From positions 22,818,001-22,878,000 of the forward strand of contig OU612073.1 in assembly GCA_914767715.1 (NCBI GenBank): a stretch of 60,000 bases of DNA, in the 5' to 3' direction. This document shows, in pieces, positions 1 to 12,764 of the stretch. How positions within the stretch are numbered: the stretch's first letter is position 1; the number at the start of each line of letters is the position of its first letter. A program made the translations under genes and the position numbers. This DNA is from Membranipora membranacea. Lineage: Eukaryota; Bryozoa; Gymnolaemata; Cheilostomatida; Membraniporidae. The notes under the pieces are model-generated. The model was not told where the DNA came from. It made no database searches and was given only the letters and a program-made list of their open reading frames with translations.

Positions 1-505
1 ATCTAACACCAGATATAATTTTGTCATAAAATAAGCCAAGATCATGTAAAAGCCAAAATTTTAGGATCTTAGCTCAGATGGTTTTGAACAAGACAAGCAA
101 GCAAGCAAGCAAGATTTAACCAGTTTATCATTAAGACAAGTAGTGCATGTGCACCAACCACTAGCACTAGCACTAGCACTAGCACTAACCATGCTCCTTG
201 TTGTTGTGAACTGATGATACATATCCAGTCAAATTTGGGTCTGCCAACCCTGGGATTGGCCAACCTAATGTTGGCGCCAAGACTCCTCGCCTTATCTAAA
301 GGAAGCACAAGGTTTGGTTAAGATGAATTTAGAGTTGAAATTGAATGACGCCACTTATCACATAAAAGACTTTTTTAACCTGTGAATAATACTCATCTGA
401 TTCTCTTTGGTATTGCTGACTTTCAAATTTCAATCTGTTTTCTGAGTGTTTGAAGTTTTGAACATTAATTCTGCTTGCTCGCTGAGAGTGATTTGTGAAG
501 CTTAC
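1..505. other. Left edge: probable intron 9 of paralogue A, with simple repeats
   Basis: Contains a (CAAG)n run near 91-112 and a six-base repeat (actagc) near 161-186. I found no exon resembling exon 10 or 11 of the neighbouring paralogues on the minus strand, so this is probably intronic. Confidence 0.4.
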
Positions 506-3500
506 CGTAACTTTGTCAGTGATACCGATTGGCCTCTTCAGCTCTAGATTATCCACTGATCCCTGCCATGTTTGAGCAGGTCCAAATTTCACCACAGCTT
601 GATCATCATCAGTTATAGACAGCACAGTACCACAGCTGTCGTGTGTGAAGCCATCCCATCCTCCTTCTGGCTCCGGTACTGTCAGCTTAATGCAGACTGC
701 ATCCCTAAACTACAAAACACTTGTTCATTACATGATGCATTTAACTGTTATTGTGCAATGTATGTGCATGACTGCTGTCTCGCCGCTAATTCTTACTGAG
801 CCAGGAAGCTCGAAAATATACAGTATCTACCAGCTACTGTTATTTCATAAAACCCAATTCTTATCCTCTCACTTTGTGTTATTAAAAAGATCGTTGAGTT
901 AAGATTTTAAGATGAAGATTTTCATATTACAATAAACTCGTCAGTTGATGATACCTGGATAGGTTCTGTTGGTGCTGTTTGAAGTTCATCTACATTACCA
1001 ATCCATTCATGATTCTCAGGGAAATCCACCTGAACAAGCCTCTTACCATCAATCTGCAGACTCGAGATTTTTGTGAAAATTCCAATGCTAAAAATTCAGT
1101 ATAATATTTATGATAATGTACAACGCAACCGACGTCAGGGCCAGATATTATGTAATACTCATCCTAGTAAGTGAGGTCAAGACAGTATATGCGATTCAGG
1201 AGAACAGTACAGTAACAGCAAAATGATATTGCAGACAATATGAAAGTTCGCTTTGGTATTGAGGGTATGAAACTTGGTCTCTGAATGGACAATGCAAACT
1301 TTTCCCAAATAATTCAACATTTTCTGGTGCTTTGACAACAGCTATTTTGTGAGTGAAAGGTCAGACAACATAGGATTGTATAAAAGAAAGACTCTTCAAC
1401 CGAAAGTATTTTGGTTTATGTAATATGATTTACTTTATTATGTTTAGACAACACAAGAATAACTTATTGCCTGATTTCAACTACATCTACCACAAACTCA
1501 TACCTGTGCTGAGGTACTGATTGTAAGCCGAACAAAGGCTTAGAACCATCATCTCTCATCACGACTCTATATAGTACCCTGGGTAGTCGGCACTCGGTGA
1601 GTGAATACTCCAGGTGAGAGGTTAGCCCTATCCAGCATGAGTCATCCTCAAACACAACCTGGCACTGTAACGTGGAGAAATATTTTCTTAGAACGGCCTA
1701 ATACTGACTCAAATTTATTGCTAAATTTAGCGTCGGAACTAATGTTGAACCTTACAGACCATTTCTTGTCAAGGTTGGTGGACATGCATCAAAACAACAA
1801 AACTAAATCACATGTGGTTCCAGAGACTTTAAAATCTCAGCGATTTGTTACACAAACCCTGCTATGATCCCCATCCAGTATGAGGATATATCCCTTGCTT
1901 GTGTAGTCCAGAGGCTTATGTAAGAAGTCTAAAGTCAAAGGAACACAATCCAGCTTCAGTCTCACGCTACTACCAATCTCCAGATCTAAAGTAAGTAAGA
2001 CAAACACTGTTTTAACTAAGCCATGGCTGATAAAACTACAGTCTTAGTAAAAGCAGAACGTATTCAATCATCAGGATTTGGAATGACACCGCGTACTAGG
2101 AGGGCTGAAAAGTTTCTCCATATCCGAGAAGCTCTCGTTTGCTTTCTCTATCTGTTCTTTGTACTCTTCGTCTGATTTGAGCTGCTCATTGTCTCTTCCT
2201 ATGGCGTCCATTTCATCAACAAGCTCAGAGTTCTTGCAGAGGGCTGATTTTAATTTCGCCTCTCTGTCACTGAGCTCTGAAATCTTTATTTCTCTAGCCT
2301 CGGCAAGTGACTGAATCTGTAAATATCACAAAGATATTTGTCAGAGAACCGACTCATCTTGAGAATGCTGAAGATTAGCTATACATAAAATACCGTAATT
2401 GGAGGATCTTTATTTTGTAGTATATGCAATGCATTGCATAAAATGCTTTGAAATACAATACATTGTAATTCACTTCATTGGTTTTCTACTGCATAATCTA
2501 CAAAACTAGGAACTAATTTATTTTATTGACCTTATTTTTTCTCTTAAATGCCAGACCAGCATCTTCAGGATCTCCGAGTTCTAGAATCTTTTCACTTATT
2601 ATTTCTTCATGCTGTGAGATCTCTACTTGTTGAATGGAACATCGTTCAATCTGAAAAACAGTACAATTTGTTAGAGGGCCTGCTGGTTTAGGGACCTGGA
2701 TTCGATTACGGAGGAAGTTCCTTGCTCAGACCTGCTAGCAAATATGCCCAACATAGCACTGCCACTGTGACCCTATAATTTGCAGTGGAGCCTTTGGTAA
2801 TTTCCACAGCAATATTTTTTTATCAGCGGGCATATAGGTGTCATCTATTTCGTAAAGCCTGGTCTCACGACCACAAATAAGTGGCTGCGTGCCCAGGCTA
2901 CAATTCATATCATAAGCTACTGGCAAGTATGGGTATTACTAACCTTCTGCTTGGCGATCATCAGCAAACGTCTACCTCTCATGATAGCTAACTGCAACTT
3001 CCTCCCATTCTCCGTGTCAAGGACTAAAATTTGACATGAGTTTGGAAACACGTGTAAGAGCTAACATAGATAGTCTTAAATACCCGTTACCTTTATTTAC
3101 ATCATGTAATACGGCTGAAAAGTGATCATTTTTAACTCACTTTAATAATAACGTTGGTCAAATTGATACTCTGAATCAAAAACTCTGCTGTAGATCACAT
3201 TGAACCACTGAAATATGACTCATGTTACTCAGTAAAATTGGAAAGGTTATCTGTGGCTGTCTAATCACTTACAATTCAGAGTTTCCGATCTACTCCCTGC
3301 TGTCCCTGTTGAGTTTTCTGACACTCCAAGTTGCTGCAGTTGAAGAAGTGCATCAAACTTTTTGATAGCTAAGCTATCCCCCAACGCTTCAAAACCTCCA
3401 TTTGGTAGATGATAATTCTACAATTATCATACTACAGTTCATTAATTCGGATTTAGCCTTACCTTAGCATCTCAAAGAAAAATGGGGCCGCTAAGAAAAG

Positions 3501-4296
3501 GCTCATAATGTATTGCAAAGAGGAGATTTCTATAATATGCAGTGTTAGAAGTGGAAATTATAAGGTAGGGGGGGGGCAAGGGGATGCCAACCAGGCCGGG
3601 GGTCCAGGGAGACGCCTAGCCCCGCGCAGGGTACGGGTGCGGACCCCCGGCTGCTGGAGCCCTGTGGTGATTACAAATGAAAATGCATCAATTTTAGCCA
3701 TATTTTGGGCTCAAGCCTGCAAATCCACGGCTTATTGCCAATGGTTATGATAAATAGGGAGATTAAATCTCCCTAGACAATGTAGGAAGGGGGACACCAT
3801 CTCCTTGCACCCCCCTAAATTCTAACACTGATAATATGACAACAACAAGGGTGCAAGTTTTCTTCATTGTTAGATACGGACAGTCTTGATGAAAACAGAA
3901 ACATGAAGCTTATAATTTGAGCTCTGGTGTCATCTACATTAAGCCATGAGCTTCCATTATAAACTAACGGTCATCGCTGTAGATTTCCATTGCATTGCAT
4001 TGGAAGATCCTGCAGTACCTACTAGTAAGAGGCTCCTTCTTATCTGAACACATAGCCAACAAGCATAAAACTTAGGGCTAGGCATTTTGATTAGGTGAAT
4101 ATGTCACAGAATAGCCACTTACACTGCAACAAAATGGGCATTGATACTTGAGTCCCTCTGTCGGCAGTCTATGCAGACATTCCAGGCAGACAGTGTGCTG
4201 ACAGGGCAGCTGCTTCTGTTGTGTTTTCTTTTCCATACATATCTTACACTGTATCATCTCTTGAATCTGCTGCTCTAATGAGTTTGAGCAATCCAT
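506..4296 (-). CDS. RING / coiled-coil / KEG-like repeat protein, paralogue A (3' end off the window)
   Basis: Putative E3 ubiquitin ligase. Nine exons were deduced: 4123-4296, 3273-3417, 2944-3023, 2531-2650, 2097-2316, 1858-1985, 1504-1664, 955-1087 and 506-709. They join into 455 open codons. The first exon gives a C3HC4 RING (C17, C20, C32, H34, C37, C40, C53, C56). A Lys/Glu-rich coiled coil follows (exons 3-5), then KEG/HERC2/Mind-bomb-like repeats; exon 9 carries PEPEGGWDGFTHDSCGTV, the repeat signature. Exon lengths match paralogues B and C (120, 220, 161 and 133 are identical), which supports the model. Exons 10 and 11 of the paralogues are not visible to the left and should lie beyond base 1. 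A is the most diverged copy. Ubiquitin-ligase activity is inferred from the RING; the substrate is unknown. Ordinary TRIM proteins are excluded because no B-box or B30.2 domain is visible. Confidence 0.85.
3532..3838. mobile_element. Non-autonomous hAT-type DNA transposon with 8-bp target duplication
   Basis: The element spans 3540-3830. It begins CAGTGTTAGAA and ends with the exact reverse complement TTCTAACACTG. It is flanked by perfect 8-bp direct repeats, ATAATATG, at 3532-3539 and 3831-3838. A CAGNG-type terminus with an 8-bp duplication is the classic hAT signature. The interior (291 bp) is GC-rich, contains poly-G and poly-C runs just inside the ends, and codes for no transposase. It sits in intron 1 of paralogue A. 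Confidence 0.88.
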
Positions 4297-6460
4297 GATG
4301 CTTCTGTTGGTGACAAAGTAAGTCAGAGATAGACTTATAGTAAATACTCAACGCAGACAGGCAGACAGGCAGACTAGACAGAAATTAGAATATAAATTAT
4401 GTTGCTATAGCTCCGGATAGAGATCTCCCTGACCTTGTAAATATGAGTTTATATCGTGCTGACTGTCTCACATCATGACCCAGCCAACCTTGTACCTATG
4501 TTAAAAGGTTATTAAGCTTTTACTGCTTATGACAGAGGGATTAAGACTAAAAATGATCCCCACTCTATCAAATATCTATCAATCCAAGTGATGTCTTTCA
4601 TTGTAAATGAGTTTCCAAAAGGATATCTCCTTTGTGATAAAACGACAGCTTGAAATATCACGGCAAGTAGCTTGCCTGAGATAAAATTAGATACAGAATA
4701 TTGCATTTGGATATCTCATATCATCTTTAATCAAATACCATATCTATGGTGCATTCAATTGAATAGTTTGACTGCAGTGTGAGTGTAATATGTTATAAGT
4801 ATTTTACTTACCCAGTCAAAACTCACTACTTTAATGCAACCTTTGGATATGAATCAGATTGAATCGCAGCAGCTAACTAGCTCTCCCAGCTTTAGACGAG
4901 GTTAGAGTGTTTATTGTATGTGAGATAAGCTAATTAGATGGCATTGCCTGTTGTTTAACATTATTGGGAAACCAATCAATGGGAAATCCCCTTTTGAGTC
5001 GTTCAGGATTTCCAGATTTCCATATTGCGCAACAACCAGGTTTTTCCCAATGTTGTTCATTAGACAAGCTGGCTATAAATACACAGTATTAAAATCAACA
5101 GCCAATCAGATTATTATGCGGTTTACATACATTCATCTGCTCTACATATGAACATGTATGTGTTGCATTGCAACATAACATTACGCTGACGGAAATGGTG
5201 TGGATGGATAGCTACACTGACATTTGAAGCTGGGACAGTACTTTTGTCCAACGTCACTCTGCCTATGCGATCATATTACTATCATTAGTATCTCTGATGG
5301 ATAAGTGTGTGTTGATACACATTATCTGTCCTGTATTGAATTGAGGGAATAATTGTGCCCATGCTCCAATCCATCAATGAATGATGAGCACATCAAACCT
5401 GCTGCACAGGGAGATTCAATATATTAGCAATAAAAACCGCCCTTTAGGCCCGCCAATATACATATAACAGAGACTATAGATATCTATAATCTCTGGTCAC
5501 TGTTTATACTAAACTGTTGCCTTTCCAATGATGCTCATTGGTTGAGCTAATATAGCTATTGGAGGAAATTTGCCATGTGATGTCGTGATAGAATAAACTG
5601 AAATCCCAAAGAAATATCATCAGGCTGGAGCATTAATTCAGTAATTTGAATTTTTCTTTTGTAGGATAATATTAATGTTAACCGTCAATGCCATATGAGG
5701 ATATGTACCTTCCCACAATCCATCATCATGGTGAAGACAGAGGTGATGCAACATTGAGTCATCATCCAGAGTGACAAATATTTTATTTGTGGTGACATTA
5801 TGATATGATGAAAAGGAAAAAGGATTGTAAGGAATTGAGCAATCTCAAGTACACATCACACAGTGGAAATTAAAGAGTAAACATACTAATGATTCAAAAT
5901 ATTTTTTATTTCTGAGCCCCGACAGAGCTGCTTCCTCTCGTTATATGAAATACCACATGATGTGATATAGTGAAGAAAAGGAGATGACATGGATGTAACA
6001 GCCAATGATATGAGAACAAAACTGACAAAACAAACAGTAAGCTGTTTGTATAAATATTGATAGATACTTATATACTGTGTAGTGTAGTTTTTATACGGCT
6101 GAATCATCAGATATACCAGAAATTTTCAGAAATAATAAACCTCGGGTAATCCTGAGGTACCACTCTCTCCTTTACTGCTGTGCACATCTGAAATGGTCCA
6201 GTAGTAATTGTTAGGTGACTAGGGGAGTGAAAACTTTGATGCAAAGCATATTGTTTTAGGGACAATAATTTTTTTATAAACAGTTAGCCTATGATGTTTC
6301 ACTGTAACTTAGCTTCCTTTATGAAGTTTTGACACATATTAATCAGTATATTGGCCAGTTAGCAGCAAAAATTGTGAAAACTAGTTTTTCTAACACTGTT
6401 TGCCAAATTGCATGCAAGACGTTTTCTTATGATAAAGCATTATAACATCATATTAGTTAC
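4297..6460. other. Intergenic spacer between paralogues A and B
   Basis: No exon or conserved coding stretch was recognised. It should hold the promoter of A and the 3' UTR of B. A short inverted repeat centred near 5480 (arms of about 14 bp around tatagatatctata) is the only clear structure. Short ORFs here have no domain features. Confidence 0.5.
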
Positions 6461-9400
6461 TCACTGCTCGGAGTGTTGACCCATGACCTGTTGAGTTACC
6501 CTCATTGACATTTCTGCTACCTCAGCAGGGATCCTGATTTCCTGTCTTCCACTGCTGGCCACTCCGTCCCCTTGACTGACTGGAGTTCTCGCCTGTGCCT
6601 CTCTCTCCACTAGCTCTAGCTCTGATACTATACATTTCCACAATAAAGGTCTGTTTGGGAACTCAATGGTAGCCAATTTACCTGAAAATCACCACAATTG
6701 AGTGCATTTATTAGTGTTTGGAAGAATATTATTTAGATTAGCTATTCTAGCCATAAAGTAGTTACAAAATAATACCGAAAAGGATACCATCCAGTCCATA
6801 CTCTTGCTAGCTGGTGTCAGCACTTGGCACTAACCAAACTCAGCATGGTCGGTGAAACTCACCATACTCAGCATGGTCGGTGATACTCTTGACGATGCCC
6901 TCATCTTTATGTGAGACTCCTGCCCATCCGGTCTTTGGTTCGTTTACTGATTTGGACACCTGCAAAGTATAAATAAATGATATCAAATATTTTTCATGAC
7001 AGTAGCGGTTGTGGGTTTTGATGGGGTCTTTTGCACACGCAGCCCGACCATATATGTGTACTTGAGCTCCAGAGAAGTTTGCGAATATTACAGCCCAAGA
7101 AGCTGCATCACCCTTTAGCTTGCAGCTTTATTCACCCCCATGCTTAGTTACGATCATATAGATATCATCATACACTCGTTGTACGATAGCTACAATTATA
7201 TTGATATAGAGTGCCAACAGATAGGTGTAACAACCCCCTAGCCTACCACTCCACACGCAATAGCGACTCATACAAGGACCTACCTTCACTTTATCTCCAG
7301 CAGATATAGGTCTAACCCTCTCCAGCTCTGTTACTAGTCCTCTCCACTCCTTACACTCAGAGAAGTTAACTAGAACATCATCACAGTTCACAGAGAGAAG
7401 AGTACCTTTACTTGTGTGAGTCACTCCGGCCCAGCCACCCGCAGGCTCAGATACTTCTAACCTAACCCACACCGCCTCACCAACCTGAAGACATAACATT
7501 AGATGTGTTGGTTACATTCAAGTACACTCGGGATAACATGAGAAGGTTGAGATCTGAGATGTACTAGATTAGAAAATAAAACAGTTTATAATAAAATTTA
7601 TATCCGAGTGTCACAGATACCCATTACTAGGCGAGAAGAATGGGTTACTATTGATAGAAGATAGGGGTTTTACCCTGAGTGGCTCAGGGGGGACAACTTC
7701 TAGATCATTGAAAATCGCTTTCCATCCATTTTGTTCCGGAAAGTCAACCACAACTTCTCTCCCTGCATCTGGACCGCGATTGGTCATTTCTCTCAACACA
7801 CCAACACTGTTGGAAAGAATAATGTTAGAAAAAGTAACAATAAAAACATGACCGATAACAACAATAATATTTTATTTATGTCAGTTTCAAGCATTCGGAG
7901 CTTTTCCTTCTGCAAATACAACTTCTTTAGGGTATCTTTTTCAAAAGGGGTATTGATTGACAATGATGGGTCATTAACGGTGTGACCACCAAGATATTTG
8001 ATTGAATTAGAAAAAACCATAGCTAAACTATGTGACTAACCTTTCCTTTTTCACACTGCCCCATCCAAAAAATGGCTTCTCAAGTGTAGCTTTAACTCTC
8101 ACTGTATCACCAATCTTTGGCAGATTGTGTTTGACTGCAGATTTCTCAAGCCAATCTAGCTGACCAACGAACCGTGAGTCTCGAGGAAACAGGACTGAGC
8201 ACTGAAATATAAATTCTCTTACAGACCTCAATTTGAAAAGATATTTTGAAACAAAATATTACAAGGATTTTGTATAGTTGTATACAATGTTTAACAATTG
8301 TGACATACCCTTTTGTTATTTTCATTGAACACTTCCAAAATGTAGCCAACATCAGCATGAGTGATATTTGAAGTCAAAAAGTTATCTGTATACTTCCCAG
8401 CATCCATCCTGAGACGTACACTATCTCCAGCCCTCAGAGTTGTGGCATCTGAATAATGAATCACATCTATTATAATCGGCAATGCCAGCAGAACTGAGCA
8501 TGCTATGGCAATTTTTCCCACTCAAATACTACTATTTTGTAGCCAAAAACATTATGGTGTCATGGGTCTGATAAGATAATTAAGCAAGGGTGATCAATTT
8601 GAGAAAATAAAAGGAAGGGAGGATCACTTAGCCTTGTCACTTTTTTCGGTTTTGGTTTCGGTTTTAGTTTTTGACTCCTAAAACCAATCAAAGTGGCCGC
8701 AAGACAAGGCTAGGGTTCACATTATTGACGTCCATATTCACAGCGGCGCCGCCATGGAACATGCTCTGGTTTAGTTCAGGTGATAAGGCTAGGGAGCATG
8801 AGTTACATTATTTGCCAGCAGTCAGTATATGATAGTTTTCCTCTAGCGGAGTTGAAGGAATAATCAATTAGTTCTAACTATGATACCTGGTGGGCTAAAC
8901 ACTTCCTCTAACTGGCTCAGCTTCTCGCTGGCAGTCTGTAACTCATCAGTGACATCTTTCTCCGCCGCATGTGTATCAATCTCTTCAGCCTGAACTGAGA
9001 GCTCAGCAATGATATCCTCAATAGATGTTTGTGCTGCGGAAAGTTCTGCTTCTCTGAGAACAATTTCTTCAATCTTGAGCTTTGTGACATGTTCTGCGGC
9101 CTCAATCTATAGAGAATATCTCACTCTGAACTTTTTGAATCAAATCTAATACACATGTGTAAGGCGAACAATATTGATTGCTTATATTGGCGATGAGTGA
9201 ACTGATAACATATTGATCAGAAAGCTTAGATATAGAGACATTTATTCACACTTTTATTATTGCAGTAGTGATTGTACCTTCTCCTGAGTTTTCTTCTCCA
9301 ATTCTGCGATTTTTTCTTCTTTCAGCTGTCTCAGTTTCTCAGTAGTGACTTTGCAAACTTCCCTGATTTCGGCTTTCCTGTTGTCACATCCCTTTATCTA

Positions 9401-10517
9401 AAATTTTGAATCAAGGGACAGCTAAAAGTTTGGAAAAGTATTGGAAAAATCAACTTGGTTTTTAAGCGTGGCACATATTCTACTACCAGACGTTAGCGCA
9501 TTCCAAAGGGTGTAAAATACAATACAATCATTTCAAAGTTATAAGTCATCATTATAGTTGGAACACATACCTTTTGCTTGGCGATGTCCAGCGATCTCTT
9601 TCCTCGCTGTGCCCCTATCCTCAGCTTTTTACCAGCTTCAGTTTCTTGCTTGGTTTCTGAGAAATATGTTAGATATCATAAGATATTTATTTGAGATGTA
9701 AGATGGCGCAATGCGCATACAGATAAGAACAGCAGTGTTCATAACTCACTCTCTACTCACATGCACTGAATACTCAGTACAGACTCACAGCCTACAGCAT
9801 GCAAGACATTCAATCAGGAGCATTCTGAGAGAACTAATTTAAAATAGCATACAGTGTTATGAGCCTGCTACTAATACCTGTCTTTAATTCTACAGGACCA
9901 TTCTCTTCCTCATCCTTCTGCGTGGCGACCTTTCCCCAATCTCTGGTTTGTAGAATGGCAGCCAGCTGCTTGGTGATTAAACTATCAGCCAAGGCTTCAA
10001 ACCCTCCATTTGGTACAAAGTTTGCCTACAAGTGATAACGTCACAGCTTGAATTATCTGAGGTTTAGCACACAGAATTGAAGGCAGTTGATTGTCGCTTT
10101 GTTCCAAGAAGCAATTACAAAACTTTGCTAATTTGGTTAGTCTGAAACTGAGACTCTCCCTTGGATCGGACTGGACTGTGTTCAGTACCTTTGTTCTCAC
10201 GACCTAGGGTCTGATCTGCAAATTCCTAGACTATCCTCTTGAGTATTATCAAACCGCATGTAATTAACTGCGGATTCCGAGCGTAAAATAAAAGGGCTTG
10301 GTTATATCTCTCAGGTAGAAGGCTTAATACCAGGAGTTTCATTTACCTTGTTACATATCGGACATTTGTACTTGCTGTTGTCAATCTGTAGTTTAGTCAG
10401 ACAATCCAGACATAGTGTGTGCTGACATGGGAGCTGCTTCTGATTGTCTTTGTCCTCAAAACAGATCTTACATTGTGTCATCTCACGCAGCTGAGCTTCG
10501 AGTGCGTTAAGCGCCAT
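6461..10517 (-). CDS. RING / coiled-coil / KEG-like repeat protein, paralogue B (565 aa)
   Basis: Complete 11-exon model: 10347-10517, 9878-10025, 9571-9656, 9278-9397, 8887-9106, 8309-8448, 8041-8201, 7674-7806, 7284-7484, 6863-6959, 6461-6681; total 1698 bases including stop. Residues 16-55 form a C3HC4 RING (C16, C19, C31, H33, C36, C39, C52, C55). A coiled coil lies at about residues 107-248. Four repeats of about 65 residues follow, with the consensus GDxVRV...P..GWG.V....G.V......V.FP....W.....ELE.V. Plant KEG, HERC2 and Mind bomb carry related repeats, thought to bind partners or substrates. The RING implies E2-dependent ubiquitin transfer. ATG choice follows the conserved start MALNALEAQL shared with C. 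It lies between A and C in the same orientation. Enzyme activity is inferred, not shown. Confidence 0.9.
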
Positions 10518-12764
10518 CTGCAGTGCAAAGTAGTAAACAATTATTGTCTGCCTCTATCTGAACTGATCTCACTGAAGTTGTATAAATGAGAGGTGCTGAT
10601 CCTCCCCATGTCATGTTTTAGCTCTCATATGAAGACCCAAAGACGAACAAACATTTTATGAGAGGAGTCTCAGTCTTGTCGGAAGACTAAGTTTGAGAGA
10701 TCAGGTGTGAGGCAGCAAAGCCTTATATAGACGTTTCAGACGGTGATGTTGAAAATTTCCTCAGGGCTTTGTTTTAGGATAACCTTCTTTAGGTATTGAC
10801 ACCAACGAACCCTCGAGTATTCAGGTCTGGTGTCCTATATCCACCCCACATTTAAATTGGTTCACCGTAGATAACTGACCTGTTATTTTGTGTGTGACCA
10901 AAAGCTGTGTTTCCGTGATCCGCGGATGATTGAGAGAGTTTGTAAGCTTGTTCTGTTTTACAGGCCTACTTTGAGTGATTAACTTAGCAACTATAGTGAC
11001 GAGGAAATTAGAAGTTCCGCGGATATCGATTATTCTTGTGTAAACATGATATTGGGAATCCCCTTCTTTTTTTGTGAATTGGGAATTCCCATTCAAATAA
11101 TTACTGTTGTTGACATATATGTTGAGGAATGTATCTATTAAAACAGGGGGCTACAACACCGATAATGCACTACCAAAAGTAGCATTATCAGCAACAAAAT
11201 CGATTCTTTGTCGACAAAGTGTGGAGAGTAGCACATCAAGTGCTGCGATAATATATGTTAGTTAGAAAACTTGGTGATGAATGCGGAGTGTGGCAGAATA
11301 TTACCATAAGTACTCCCATTAATTTTGTCTAATGACAAATAATCATGATTATTCTTCTCCGACTGGAGGGGTGAGGGGCTATCAGACAGAAGACAAGAGT
11401 GTTGGGGCTCAGCCTAAATCAGGACAGTCACCCACTAGTAAACGCTCCAGTACAGTGAATCGTTACATTGTGTACAAATTTATGGTGTTAATGTATATGT
11501 GTATATATATATATATATATAAACATTTATTTGTTATGTTCTCAATATTCATATTTTATGTTTGGAACCCATCGCAACAATAATACCGAAATGAAATTAA
11601 CCGTATATTTGTGGATTTGCATACCCTTTATTATTTTATATCAAAACACTCGCAAAACCAACGTTGAATTCTGAGTGAACTACATATACCTGGAGAAAAA
11701 TTGTTGTTGTCAATTTATAATAACTCTAGCTATGGTCATAACAGACAATGTAACTGCACACAGTTAGTGACATTAGTAAGAGCTAGCATAATAAGTGTCA
11801 AAAATCACTGTTAGAGAAAAGTTTACGCTATATTCTAAGTTGTAAGTACTATGTCCTGAGTGCTTTCTTTTTAACACCCCTGAACTTGGGGTTATTATTC
11901 ATTCCAATCCAATGTGAGGAGTCAAGATAATAAATTATTGAACCATTTGCCAGCAAAATTGGCCTTATGAGTCTTAACTATATAAGTTGCGATTTTCTAG
12001 CTGCCCTAAACCATTTTTGATTGAAGGGATAAGGAATAAGCATGAATTTTGGTTGATAAATTATAGTTTTAGTCCTGCAGTCTACAAAGTTACATCCAAT
12101 GTTTAGCTTCCTGTTATGCTGGCTGGGAAATTTCTCAATTGACTTGTGGCTTTCTATGTTCATACAGAAACCTTAATGTCGTGTATGGCTATATGCTCTT
12201 CCTCGTCATTGTTGGGCACACCTAAAAATGAAGAATTGTAGATGTTTGTGGAAACAAATCTTGCTAAATTTTATCCTTTGTCACGATCAAGATCAATACT
12301 GTCTGTCTAATAAGAATTGATTGCGTTTTTATAGATTTTAAATTAAGATACGTTTTAATACAGAATCAATACACACTGTGGCAACCAAATAGTATCCCAC
12401 AATGCATTGTTCATATATATCAAGGGAAATAATGCAGTGAGGAAAATATGAAATGTAAGGCAGATTTCTCTCATAATTTGTTAGGCTGCTTCTCCATGAT
12501 TGTGAACGTTGCTCACTGCCTATTGAGTAGGACAACCTGTCAGATTGGTGCTACACATTGTCAAGCAGCTCGAGGTGTTTTGACGGGGCTAGACATTGTA
12601 TATTATATTATAATATGTTATACTTTACATATATAAATAATAAATATAATATGCTAAATAACAGTAAGCATGAAGGTACTTAAAACCTCCATGTACAGAC
12701 CAGTTCTGTAACTAAATCTACCTAAAGCCTAAATATGTGACCCAATGTAACAGTAGGGCAGAAC
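10518..12764. other. Intergenic spacer between paralogues B and C
   Basis: No exon was recognised. It includes AT-rich runs at 11499-11522 and 12597-12655 (low-complexity AT). Should hold the B promoter and the C 3' UTR. ORFs in it look like chance. Confidence 0.5.

Noticed and set aside
1-505. Exons 10-11 of paralogue A
   Set aside because: Searched on the minus strand for the GWAGVSH-like repeat and the C-terminal tail; not found, so taken to lie outside the window.
3508-3750. Plus-strand 80-codon frame
   Set aside because: Lies across the GC-rich interior of the hAT element; no transposase or other motif.
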